Part shown: positions 32,786 through 42,779 of the stretch, one piece after another
Layout: the number at the start of each line of letters is the position of its first letter
How positions within the stretch are numbered: position 1 is the first letter of the stretch
Assembly (NCBI GenBank): GCA_016647705.1
Contig: CM028327.1
Span: 8,131,726 to 8,195,725, forward strand
Origin: Eucommia ulmoides
Taxonomy: Eukaryota > Streptophyta > Magnoliopsida > Garryales > Eucommiaceae
Direction of reading: 5' to 3'
Length of the DNA stretch: 64,000 nucleotides
The notes under the pieces: generated by a model
Databases searched by the model: none
The model's input: the letters and a program-made list of their open reading frames with translations, nothing else
What the model was told of the DNA's origin: nothing
Position numbers and translations under genes: made by a program

Positions 32786-34035
32786 GTGCACACACACACA
32801 CACTAGTATATACACTATGCCTAAAGGCATTAATTCTAATTCAATACATTAACCTTGAGTATCCTATACATAGTTCAAATACATTAACTATGAAAAGACA
32901 CTTTATTGAAAGTTTGTCATTTAGTTTCTCAACAAATCTAAATCAAAGGTTAGAAATATCTAAAACATATATACAACATATATATGTATACACTAGTGTA
33001 TGCCCCATGCATGAAGGCACAGATTTTAATTTAAATAATTAAACTGAAAAAAAAAAAAAAAAAAAAAAAAAAAAGGTTAAACATCAAGTGCGATGGTTTC
33101 GGTATGTTCAATAAGAAGATGGAGAGAGGGTGATTCATGAACGGATGGGAGCCAAAAGGCATGCATGAGTAGAGAGAGAGGCGGGGACAATCAGGGATGG
33201 CGATGGCATGAAGTCTTTTTGTGAGTGTAAAAGAGAGAAAGAGGCGCATATCAGAGATTGAAGATAGATGAGGTGCCGACTAACCCTAATGTTTGCTGTT
33301 TGATTTCAACAATTGCATCTAAAATTTGATCCAAAGGTCAAAAAATGTTTCAATTTTTAACACAAATAAAAAAAACCCTTTATTACACTATGAATATTGC
33401 TTCCAAATTTCATCATTTATCTCCCAGGCATTAATTCAAACACCTTGTATGCATTCAACTCTTGACCGTTGATTAACCACCATTTCAACAATCTTGAGCA
33501 AAAATTCCCATATCCGGATTCACATTATTCAGATTCTAAAAATTAATTCACCAAGTATGAACATGAATTTGATTATTAGAAAGAAAAAAAAAAATGGTAA
33601 AAAAATAAGTAGAGAGACTCACCACATGCTTCCCCTGTTCTTGAGCGTGTACGGACCGCTATCCAAAGCCCTCCCAAAATGCGTATGAACTTTGTGCCTC
33701 CCGTTGCCGCTCTGATCCAACAGCGATAATTCAAACAACGCCCTCACGTCCTCCTCGTTGCTCACCAGTGCGATGAACAGAGACACGTACGTCGCGTTGT
33801 CCTCGACGCACTTCCCGTCGGGGTAGAAATAGATCGCCCAGCAATGTCCGCCGACCACGAACGTGTCGGAAAATATGTATTTTCCGATTCCGATACCCTT
33901 CGACAGCGAATAACCGGTGATTTTGAACTCGTGGGACCCATTCACTGTCTCGGTTCGGTAGGTCGACGTCGTGGTTGTCGCCGGCGAAGACGAATTCGAG
34001 AGACTTCCAGCTTCTTCCTTGAAAACCCTAACCAT
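21393..34035 (-). CDS. BPM: MATH-BTB protein, BPM type CUL3 adaptor (4 exons, 405 aa)
   Basis: Minus-strand exons: 33623-34035, 31991-32339, 23816-24095, 21393-21568; GT-AG borders, continuous frame, stop TGA 21395-21393. The start is ATG 34035-34033 ([10 protein letters not shown]). The MATH domain (about residues 25-155) shows [38 protein letters not shown] and [12 protein letters not shown]; the BTB domain (about 200-315) shows [35 protein letters not shown] and [13 protein letters not shown]; the C-terminal BACK-like part shows [20 protein letters not shown] and [19 protein letters not shown]. Plant BPM proteins bridge CUL3 to substrates such as ERF/AP2, HD-ZIP and MYB factors for ubiquitination. 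The length is typical. Introns are 1.28, 7.9 and 2.2 kb, made up largely of transposons (a chromovirus, a Harbinger-like element, TRIM, hAT, Helitron ends), so a 1.2-kb coding sequence spans 12.6 kb. Confidence 0.95.
21644..21960. mobile_element. Truncated Tourist-like MITE ends in BPM intron 3
   Basis: TAA followed by GGTAGTGTTTGGATG (21644) and, 110 bases on, TAAAGTAGTGTTTGGAC repeat the same left end and flank in tandem; a third related piece (GGTAGCATTTGGTTTC) starts near 21838. Matching right ends are not clear. Confidence 0.4.
22100..23383 (-). mobile_element. TRIM-type LTR retroelement, copy 3, interrupted by a hAT element, in BPM intron 3
   Basis: On the minus strand the 5' LTR starts TGTTGGATTTATTTCACATC (23383), is interrupted by the hAT insertion, and resumes to the perfect initiator-Met primer binding site TGGTATCAGAGC (22262-22251). 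The second LTR starts TGTTGGGTTTATCCCAATA at 22161. The short internal part matches copies 1 and 2. TRIMs are non-coding; this one looks structurally recognisable but decayed at its far end. Confidence 0.7.
22331..23330. mobile_element. Non-autonomous hAT element (1000 bp) with 8-bp target duplication
   Basis: Termini CTAGGAAGCACGGACA and, inverted, CTAGAAAGCACAGACA (14 of 16 match) are flanked by identical octamers CTTATAAC at 22323-22330 and 23331-23338. Subterminal ACACG/GTGTCCGACACG motifs cluster at 22340-22400 and 23250-23295. An 8-bp duplication is diagnostic of hAT. Interior open frames are short and unlike a transposase. Confidence 0.88.
24250..24325. mobile_element. Left arm of a Mutator-like MITE, cut by the chromovirus
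   Basis: GGGTTAATTAGACTTTGTCC and GACCGGATTGCACTTTACAC are the family's arm motifs; the arm stops at the LTR retrotransposon insertion at 24326. The other arm beyond 29860 was not recognised. Confidence 0.45.
24326..24695 (-). repeat. 3' LTR of the chromovirus
   Basis: It is 370 bp, TG...CA bounded, paired with 29490-29855, next to target duplication CAGTT. Confidence 0.9.
29490..29855 (-). repeat. 5' LTR of the chromovirus
   Basis: It is 366 bp, TG...CA bounded, and followed on its right by the target duplication CAGTT at 29856-29860. Confidence 0.9.
30110..31194. mobile_element. PIF/Harbinger-like non-autonomous element (1085 bp) inserted in the minisatellite
   Basis: Ends GCTTGCGTTTGGG and, inverted, AGTTGTGTTTGGG are flanked by TAA at 30107-30109 and 31195-31197. 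Joining the flanks gives CCTTAAATTTACC, exactly as in intact minisatellite units nearby, which confirms both boundaries. The interior is rich in GACGA/GAAGA triplets and has a 187-bp direct duplication. Long open frames over it are low-complexity, and no transposase is recognised. Confidence 0.85.
30684..31057. repeat. 187-bp direct tandem duplication inside the Harbinger-like element
   Basis: GCCGACAAACAAGGAAACG starts at 30684 and again at 30871, and both copies run to AAATCCCTCGTT with few differences. Confidence 0.85.
32743..32800. repeat. TA and CA microsatellites in BPM intron 1
   Basis: TA repeat to 32781 followed by a short CA run, next to a Helitron 3' terminus. Confidence 0.85.
32803..32992 (-). 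mobile_element. Helitron-like 3' terminus (copy b) in BPM intron 1
   Basis: On the minus strand the end reads hairpin ATGCC-tttA-GGCAT (32830-32817), a 10-base spacer, then CTAG (32806-32803) with T as next host base. These are the Helitron 3' rules (short hairpin, 10-12 bases, CTRR, insertion in AT). The 5' end is not found and another terminus starts only 190 bases to the right. Confidence 0.55.
32993..33300 (-). mobile_element. Helitron-like 3' terminus and body (copy c) in BPM intron 1
   Basis: CTAGTGTATGCCCCATGC followed by ATGAAGGCAC aligns base for base in length with the terminus at 56262. The body to the right includes a poly-A tract (about 33047-33074) and a GA-rich stretch similar to 12600-12760. 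The far boundary is uncertain. Confidence 0.5.
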
Positions 34036-34300
34036 CGGAGAATTCAAGCTGATTGCGATTCAGTTTGGAAATTGAATTGAATTCGTAATTTAGGGTTCTT
34101 CAATTTTACTAAAGAAGATCCTCTGATTTTCAATTCGAATTTAGGGTTTCCGATGGAAAATCGAAAGCTTCGATTTGTGATTTGGGTTGAGCAAGAAGAT
34201 GATGGAAGGCTCGAAACTGGAGTTTTTGTGGGGTTTATGATTATGCTCTGTTGAGGAATTTGAGAGAGAGAGAGAGAGAGAGAGAGTCAGCTATGGTGGC
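34036..34300 (-). promoter_or_regulatory. BPM 5'UTR / proximal promoter with GA microsatellite
   Basis: The region upstream of the BPM start holds several AGGGTTT-like leader motifs and a GA run at 34262-34286 (CT on the coding strand), common in plant 5' leaders. The TATA box and transcription start were not fixed. Confidence 0.4.
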
Positions 34301-34418
34301 AGGGCCGTTGGCTATAAGGACGTGTTTGGTATGCGTTTATTACAAACGCGATTTTCACCGCCAACGCACTTTTTAACAGTAATATTATAAAATAATTTAA
34401 TGTTTTTTTATTAAGTTT

Positions 34419-35743
34419 TTTATTATTTAGTTCTTATTTAAAAGACCATCTAGAATTCAAATCATTTTGAACTGTTCACTTGCCATTCAGACCTTAATTA
34501 AATTTTTAGTCTTTAGGTAGACAAAATAGAATATAAAAAGACACATATACCCCTATCTCACACATTTATACATTTACGTTAACTATTCATCTTTTGTTTT
34601 GTTTCTGATTCACATTCATTATTCTCTCTCTAAACTTACACACGTTCACTTTCTCTCTCTCTAAACCCTTCTCAAATCCATACTCTTCTCGTACGAATCA
34701 GCCATCGCCATATCCTCCATTTTCAGCCAATAAAAACCCCTAGACATCTCTCTCTTCTTTTTCTCTCTCTAAACCAAGACTTATGCTAAGAACAGCTTGT
34801 GAGATTGATTAGAGCAAGTACTCACCATACCAAGAACAGTTTCGAGAGATCCAATCGATTTCCATCGCCGACCACTCCTCCACTATCGCCAACTTGCATC
34901 GTCATCGTTATCGGTAAGTTTCTATGGTGAGTGTTGAATAGTCCATTAGATTGCCGGTGAGAGGGTTGTTCTTGGCGGCAGCGACAAAAACCCTTCATCT
35001 GGTGAGGGTTGTTCTATAGCCCGTACAACTCTTACAGAGGCCTAGGCCAACCCCCTCTCTCTAAAAATGAGGATCTCATCTACCGTCGTCGTATTTTCTC
35101 AGATCTGGTTTTTATTTCAAATCTAAAAACATGAGGGTCTTTAATTTCAGGCTCAACTATCTCTTTCTCTAAAAACATGAGGGTCTACTCCACCGTCGTC
35201 GATCCCAACACCGCCGTCTGGGTTCCCATTTCAGATCTAAAAACGTGACGGCCTTTTTTTTTTTTTTTTTTTAAGGGGAATAAGGTTTGTGGGTGATGGG
35301 TCCGAAAGCATGAATGCATTAACGATACCCCAAAAAAGTTTGCATTAACGTTAACATCAGTGTATTTTTCCAGACAACATGAATTCGTTAACATTAACAT
35401 AGGCGACCCAGAAAATTGTGTATTAACGTTAACGCAAACCAAAAATGTCACACATACTTTTCTAGATAACAAGATTGCGTTAACGTTAACACAGACGATA
35501 CCCCAAAGAATGCGCATTAAAGTTAATGTTAGTGTGCTTGCTTTTTTTATTTATCATACGTGGGTTTCCCAAAAATAACATGAATGTGTTAACGTTAACA
35601 CATGAGTCTCCTAGTAAAATGTGTATTTAACGTGATTTTCATATACATGTTTCTCCCTGAACAACGCGAAACGCGTTAATGTTTTACACATAAGAGTTTT
35701 GGCATTTGTTTGATTTTTTTTCAAGTGATTGTATTTGGGATAT

Positions 35744-35778
<35 letters not shown>

Positions 35779-36693
35779 GTGAGGATATGATTGGTGGTAG
35801 AGGTGGGAGGGTATTTATTTTTACGTTAACGTTAGTATTTCTGTGTGATTTTTTTACGTATATTTTTCTGGACAATATTAAATGTGTTAACGTTAATATA
35901 GAGAGAGACAAAAAATGTGCAGTAATGTTAACGCAAACCCACACAAAACAGATGAGGTATGATGAGTTAACATTAACGTAACATACAAAATAAATAGGGG
36001 AGATCGTTAACGTGAAAAAAAAAGGTCAACATACAAAAAAGAACGTCAAATACAAGAACATGAATGTGTTAACGTTAACACAAGAGACTCTCTAAAAAAA
36101 TATATTTTAACATTAACGCAAACTCAACCCAAATACCTATTCAGCTCAAAAGGATAAATACCCACATATGGTAGTTAACGTTAACCTGCACAAGATAAAG
36201 TATGTGATAGGACGTTAACATAAATATTCAAGCAAAATACGTTAACATACAAAATCCCCCAAAACAAAATACGTTAACGTTAAAATCCACAGCTCGATGA
36301 TAAAAAAATGCGTTAAAGTTAAACGCATACAAATAGATGAGGATATATGTGGCAACGTGAAACACAAAAAAAATAAAAAATGAAAAATACGTTAACGTTA
36401 AAAAATATGAAAAATGTGTTAACGTTAACGTGCAAAAAAAACATAGATTCAACAATGTTTACGTGAATTCAAAATGTATTTTTGTAATATAGTGCCTGAA
36501 TAATTACGTTAACGTTAACTCACTGTTTATCCATTTTGTCTTGTTGCATATGACAAAATGGTATATTCGTATTTATTGCTGAACAAAATAGGCAAAATTG
36601 CAAAGACTTTTTTCTAAACATTCTATGGGTAAGGAAAAATAGTTTTCAGGTCTGAATCCTAAACACCTATTCAACAAATCACTAAATAATAAA
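34419..36693. mobile_element. Unclassified TIR-like element upstream of BPM, carrying a GTTAAC motif array
   Basis: Both edges carry TTATTATTTAGT in inverted orientation (34419-34431; 36681-36693), and, further in, ATTCAGACCT inverted (about 34486 and 36657). Between lie a leader-like CT-rich region (34610-35180), two poly-T tracts (35257-35272; 35746-35775) and the GTTAAC array. The class (Mutator-like or hAT-like) is not settled and no target duplication was found. Confidence 0.4.
35343..36522. repeat. Interspersed array of GTTAACGTTAAC-type motifs
   Basis: More than twenty copies of GTTAACGTTAAC or one-off variants (ATTAACGTTAAC, GTTAACATTAAC, GTTAATGTTAAC) occur about every 30-90 bases. 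The 12-mer is its own reverse complement. Exact copies lie near 35478, 35588, 36068, 36174, 36418 and 36508. The intervening sequences are unlike one another, so this is not a plain tandem satellite. Confidence 0.85.
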
Positions 36694-36899
36694 ATCTCTT
36701 TTTTATTTTTATTTATAAAATAATTTATTTATAAATTATTATCAAACTATTTTTATTTTTTTTAAAATTTTTAATTAATGTTTCAATTATATTAAACATG
36801 ATAACAAATAAAAATTTATGTTTAACCTATGTAACTAAATAAATTCAATTTAATTGACGAAAAAATTAAAATATTACTTAAAAGACAAAAAAACAACGT

Positions 36900-38778
36900 A
36901 AAAAAATATAAATATCCATGTCTTCACGGGGGCGGCGATGGTGAGCCCGACGTAGTAAGGGTAGCTCTGCTCCGCTTTCGGGCTCCTTGCTCGCGAGGTT
37001 GGGGGTCATCTCTAGGTGCGTGTCAATTGGAGTCGATTATGTAGTCTTCTGATTCTTGTGCCCACTTCTCTTGCCCTACGAGCTGGAGAGCCATTCCCCT
37101 AAGGGCGGGGGTTAACAACAGGCGCAAGAGGAGGACTTAAAAGTAAGTTTGGAACTTGCTAAGCTAGCATTCCAAGTTGTCGATGTGCGAAGCTTCTGCG
37201 GCTCCAGAGGTATGCTCTACATAGGGACCAGAGGGCAAGGTAGACGGACTCGTGGGCGGCAAATTGTCTTCATTGGTAGGGGCTTGGGTGTCTGACTTTA
37301 GGACCTTAGATATGTCTCTGGAGGGCTGGTTGTTCAGATTGCTATTAATTGTGGGAACTTGATCTCTTTGTCTAATGATGTGACCAGGCATTGTGATTAT
37401 CAAGTCTTAACCAATCAGGGAGCTGATGACCATAGGAAGTCTTCTAGTTCTCTTCCGAGTGGCTAACTTCTCAACTATAGTCTGGTCAGATTCCACGTGT
37501 TTTGTTTTCTTGATGAGGTGGGGTGTTGAGTTGGAGTCCTGGAGAGTTGGAGAGCTCCGCAATCAATAGTAAAATATTTTCACAAGTCCAAGTTGAAGTT
37601 TAGAGAGCTAACGTCTAGAAAGTGGGTACCAACACAAAGACCCGCTATGGTTGTGCCTAGCGAAACCCCTTCGGTGTGAGAGTAAGAGCTCGGGGGGAGA
37701 AGGACAAATATATGCTCCAAGTTATATGTTTGAGCATTACCATGAGTATTGAATGCTTGGGTATTTATAGGAGTAAAGTACAATTAGCATTGCTTAATCG
37801 AGGTCCTGAGCATGATTAATTGGTGGAAACCTTGTGCTTGACTAATAAGAGAATGATTGAGGAGATTACGCGATATGGCCGGGCTTTTGACCTATAAGGC
37901 GGGCCCATGAGCTAAACCACTTGGCTTTGAGGAGAATTGTTGATGGATAACTCGATCCCAAAAGACCTAAAATGGTAGAGATATCCTGAATGGTGCACGA
38001 ATGGAGAAACAAGCGTAAGTTACAATGATAGTCGACTAGAAACAAGGAGAGAGGGTGTTGGTCGGCCAAAACCACAAGGGCTACACCTTGAGTAGTTGCC
38101 AAGAAAAGATAGCACAGTAGAACCCATGGTCGGTCTAATTCTAAAAGGGTTCACTGTTGGCAAATTGACCAAACCACTTTTAGTAGGATCGGTCTGGTGA
38201 ACGAGGTTGACCTTATCTATTGGAGGTTAGCTGATAAACTAGGTTAACCTCATCTACTAGAGGTCAGCTGGTGAACTGAGGTGACCTCATCTGTTGGAGG
38301 TCAGTGGAAGAATTGGACTAACTTAATCTACTAGAGGTCAGCTGGTGAATCGGGCGGAACTCATCTGCTGGAGGTCAGCTGGAGAATTGGGCTAACCTTA
38401 TCTACTGAAGGTTAGCTGGTGAACTGAGGTGATCTCATCTGCAAGAGGTTAGCGAGAGAATTGGGCTGATCTCATATATTGAACGTCAATTGGTGAACTG
38501 GGTCGACCTCATCTGTTGGAGGCCAGCTAGAGAATTGAGTTGACCTCATTTGCTAGAGGTCAACTGGTGAACAAGGCTGACCTTCTCTGTTAAAGGTCAA
38601 CTGGTGAACAAGGATGATATTATTTGTTGGAGCCAGCTTGTAAACTCAGTTATCCTTATTTACTAGTAGTAAACTTATGAATTGAGTTGATCTGATCCTC
38701 TAGAGGTCAGCTTGCGAACTGATGTAACCTCCCTCATCGTTGGTTCTTAACTGATCCTGGCATCTATTTATCTAAACT
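36900..38778 (-). mobile_element. LTR-retroelement fragment (probable Ty3/gypsy LTR and leader), minus orientation
   Basis: On the minus strand a TATAAATACCC box lies at about 37770, followed by a transcribed-LTR-like region (CCGAAGGGGTTTCGCTAGGC, about 37675) and, leftward, a leader/gag-like stretch with a short frame (37403-37164) I cannot assign. Upstream of the box the sequence carries the 38-bp minisatellite. The right part may continue past the solo LTR at 38784-41154. A broken fossil whose exact ends are not determined. Confidence 0.45.
38190..38735. repeat. 38-bp minisatellite with a palindromic core, about 14 copies
   Basis: Each unit has the form GACCTCATCTGTTGGAGGTC followed by AGCTGGTGAACTGGGCT. 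GACCTC and GAGGTC are inverted repeats around an 8-base loop in each unit. Copies decay to the right. Confidence 0.85.
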
Positions 38779-38783
38779 CATAT

Positions 38784-41154
38784 TGTTGATCTTAAGGTTT
38801 TGATGAACAATTAAATGTTGATATTTTTGGTAGAACTAATGTGTTTATTGAATGTTTCAGAAAAAAAGTTCCATTTATTGATTATATTGAAGATGTCATG
38901 AAGAAAATATCAAAAGTGCAAAGATGGACAATAAAGAAATGAAGAGTCTTGAAGATCTTGAAAAAAGTACGTGAAAACAACTCAATACTCTTATACTCGT
39001 AATGCAACTCGAATTAGGATCACACACGACACTATTAAATGAGTTATATTTTTGTGTGTTGATATGATGAATTTTAGGATTCTAATTAGTAATTAAATAA
39101 GTGCTCCTATGTGAAATTGAAAATGAAAATTGACCTAAGTGAAAATCATAATTAAAGTATTTAAAGTTAAAGTTTAGGGTTATTTCAGTCAACCGAAAAA
39201 AGTAATCGGTTAACTGAATCAAACGTTGGGTTTTGGAGCAGAAATTAGTGATAGAATTGACTAACCAACATTAATCAGTCAATTGATCAGAAAGGATCGG
39301 TTAATTGATTGAAATAGTGAGGTTTTTGGAGCAAATGGTGAAGTCCCTGAACTGATCGGTCAACCGACCAATAAGTGATCAATTAACCGATGGACTTGAG
39401 GTTTAAAAGTTGGTAGTCTCTGAACCAATTGGTCAACCGATTGGGAGGCAATCGGTCAACCGATTGTGCTGGAGTTTGGTAGGGAAAACTCTTTGAACCA
39501 ATCGGTCAATCGACCGAGGAGGGATTAGTTAACCGATTGGGTATTATGTTTGGCTTGGTTTGCACGCTGTATTAATCGGTCAACCGACAGGACAAGGATC
39601 GGTCAACTGACTGTTTCGATTGAGATTTCGAGGATCTTGGTCTTCTGGTAAAAAACTAGACGTTTTTTATGATTCTAAGGGAGAAATTTGAGAGATCTGA
39701 TCTTGTTGAAGATATGGTTCATATATTTTGAATTCATACTGATTTGGTTTACATAATTAATGATTCTCTCAATTTGATTAGTTAAATATTTCCTATCTTT
39801 GTGATTGATAATTGATAAATATTTTATGGACTTATGTGAGAGTTTTGAAAGTTATTTTTAATTGAAATATCCCAGAATTGAAAGGAATTATTATATGGGG
39901 TCTAAGAGTGCCTTTTAGAGGCATATCTTTTGAAAAGTAGCCGTTGGAGGACTTGATACCGGTCTATATAATTAGACTTATAGGATTGTAATAAAACACA
40001 TCAAGAACATCAGTTCCTACACTTTTCTAAGAGTTATCATTTTGCTGAGATTTATTCAAGAGATATATTGGGTTAGTTTATTGATCTAAAGCGCTGATTG
40101 TTTTGGCGTCACCGATTTGTGCTGTCTTGTAATTTTGTTATATTTTTTTGTGTTATCCCGGTGAAATCTTTCCAAGCTATTATTTCTTATTGTGATTTCA
40201 TATTATTACATTTGCTTGATTGATGAGATCTTTAGAAAATCGTTTTCAAATCTAAAAGCTTGAAAAATCATTTTAAAACGATTTTGGGTGATTATCTGAT
40301 TACGTGCTTTAATTTGTGTTACCTACGCTTACTTATAATCAGATGTTAATTTGCCTCACATTATATCTATTATGTAGCAAATTTTGGGATATTAATCAAA
40401 TATATTTATTTTGAGGTGGTAGAAGTTACTTGTGGGAAAAAACTCATATTTTTGTGTATTTGTGAGTTTAAGTGGATTAGACACAGTTGGGTAGGTGTCT
40501 GATTAGGGTAGCAAAGTTTCAATCTTTTTCGGTAAAAAGATTAGGGTTTGATCTCTGTCCTAAGTATAAAAAAGTTAGGTTATTCATTTTCCTTAAAAAG
40601 AACTAGGTTTTGATTATTCCTTAATTGAATTGAGTGAATTGTGAAAGTTTTATCCTTATCTGTGAAAATGATACTTGTGAGAGTTGTGAGGTTTGATCTT
40701 TAGCTTGTAAAAAGATTAGGTTTGATTTTTATCCTATAAAAAGATTAGGTGGTAATTCTTCTTATAATAGAATTAGGTTAATCTTTAACTTGGTAAAAAG
40801 ATGAGGTTTTTCCTTAACTTGGGAAAAGAAAAATTGTAAGGGTTTGGTTCCTACCTGGTAAAGGGATCAAGGGTTTAGTGGTTGCGAATCTCCGTAGAGC
40901 TCAGAGGACTGGATTAGGCAAGCTAGCTTGCTGAATAAGGATATACCTTGGTGTGCTATTTTATTATTATTTTTATCATATTCTGTTTGGGTGTGCACTT
41001 AGAAGATAAATACTTATCTGCTACGTAACGAAGATACTAATTGATTTATGATAAATTGATTATATGATAAATGAAGTGTTGAAAGATTTAATTGTTTAAA
41101 TTTTTATAATTACTAAATTCATCTTCCCCTCTTGGGTAGCTCACTAAGCCAACA
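38784..41154 (+). mobile_element. Solo LTR, family S, copy 1 (2371 bp)
   Basis: Starts TGTTGATCTTAAGG, ends GCCAACA, and is flanked by the 5-bp duplication CATAT (38779-38783 and 41155-41159). It matches, inverted, the elements at 45819-49506 and 57385-59516. The interior has an array of GGTCAACCGATT-like motifs (39185-39615). The look is that of long Ty1/copia SIRE/Maximus LTRs (inference). No internal coding region. Confidence 0.8.
39185..39615. repeat. AATCGGTCAACCGATT motif array inside solo LTR copy 1
   Basis: About ten near-palindromic TCGGTCAACCGA variants are spaced about 30-60 bases apart; the two sister LTRs carry GTCGACTG/AGTCGACC arrays at the same place. Confidence 0.75.
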
Positions 41155-42096
41155 CATATTATCGTTGGCTGACCCATTGGTGGACTGGCCAGTTAGTGTT
41201 CTGTGGAAAAGGCTAATGCTGAGGCCATGGAGGAGTGGAGAAGACAAACATGTGGCTAGGGTTCTAGGCATAGTTGGATGCCTTCCAAAATTACCCACAT
41301 CAATAATCACATTTTTTGTTCTCTTTCCAATACCTTCACCTTCACTCCCTACTATCTCCTCTTGTTGTGTCTCTAGTTCACCACTACTTTTTGTTTTTGT
41401 TGGAAAAAATAGAAGGTGACATATACTCTATTTTTTGGTGTGGGGAGAGAGAGAAGAAGAGGGTGAAAAAGACTAACAAGGAGAACGGAAGGAGTGAGAA
41501 AGAAAGGACGAGTGAGAGAGTGAAGAAGAAGAAAAAAAAAAAAAGACCAACAAAACCCTTTAAAAAACGTAAAAGACTATTATACCCTAAAAAATCATGT
41601 GCATTTAACATGATAGGTTTTCTATAGTTTGGTTGTAAAAACTACCAGAATGACCAATTAAAACCACTTATATATTTAAAGGGTTTAAATTGAAACAAAA
41701 AAATTTGTTGAACTATAAGGAAATTTTTTTTTCTCAATTTCTCAATGAATAAATTAGGAGGAAGAGGGTCACAGTTATAGGAAATGATGGGGCGTGAAAA
41801 ACACGAGAAAACCTTAAAAACTAGGTCTGACCGCTAAAGCCCAGTCCAAATTAGACCGGTAAAGGGCAAATTCGGAACAAATACAAAGTGGAATCTTCTG
41901 GAACCCTAGCGTCCGCAAGTATGTTTTTGTTTTTTTGGCGTTGAGATGCAATGAAATAGAGAGGCCCATTTTCCTTTTTTCTTGGCCCTTTTTTTTTCCT
42001 TCGTGGGCCCCCATCCCTTTAATAAGTCTATCTTTTTTTGGTTTGACCACAACATTGAGCCCATAGACCACATTCTCTCCTTATTTTATCTCTTTA

Positions 42097-42127
<31 letters not shown>

Positions 42128-42154
42128 TAGTTGACATGTGAAGGGCCCACCATT

Positions 42155-42187
<33 letters not shown>

Positions 42188-42483
42188 CTCTCTCTCGATT
42201 TTTTGCTCTTTTCCCCCCTTTCTCTCTCATCTTATTCCATTTACTCTCCCCCTTTTCTTCATTCTTTCAATTTCAACCCCTTTTCTTTTTTACTTTTCAA
42301 ATTTTAAATTTTCTTAATTTTGATTTTCTTTGTCTATTTTTGTATTTTTGAAATAAAATAAAAAAATAATAAAAAAAAAGTTAACTATAAAATAAAGTAT
42401 AAATTTTTTGAAAGATGGTCAAAATATCGTGTCTATAGCTGCTTAAAATTTTTGAAGGGTGATCAAAATATCGTGTCTATAGA
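41155..42483 (-). mobile_element. LTR-like end of a Tat-type element plus flanking repeats
   Basis: The right edge contains a duplicated GATCAAAATATCGTGTCTATA (ends near 42438 and 42483) followed by GATGCTCCTCTTTA, which on the minus strand reads as a purine tract next to an LTR start. CT/CA microsatellites lie at 42090-42127 and 42153-42180. The left LTR boundary is not resolved; open frames here are low complexity. Confidence 0.4.
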
Positions 42484-42779
42484 TGCTCCTCTTTATCATG
42501 TGAGTTTCACTTGCTTGACAAATATAAGAGACCACGTCATTTTAATCGTTCTATTTTCTGGATTTTTCTAAGCATGTTTTTTCTATTATTTTTTGAAAAT
42601 TTTGTAACAAAAGACAAAATTTAAAAGAGAGATTATTTCAGGGCGTGATGGAAAATGATGGAATGAAATATAGATGAAATGGGACCGAACCCTACAAGGA
42701 TTGCCTACGTATCTTGACAGTGCCAAGAATCAGGTCACACGTAGTTCAACTTATGCCCTAGGCGAGGCGAGGAAAGAAT

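Noticed and set aside
34033-34047. Upstream extension of BPM to a TTG at 34047
   Set aside because: TTG is not a normal plant start; ATG at 34035-34033 gives the usual BPM length.
38190-39615. Regular repeats with palindromic cores that could suggest a CRISPR array
   Set aside because: Units are contiguous and degenerate without unique spacers, and lie inside plant LTR sequences.
41316-41627. Plus-strand frame rich in Lys/Glu/Arg
   Set aside because: It translates an AGAAGA-rich simple repeat with no domain; it lies in retroelement-derived sequence.
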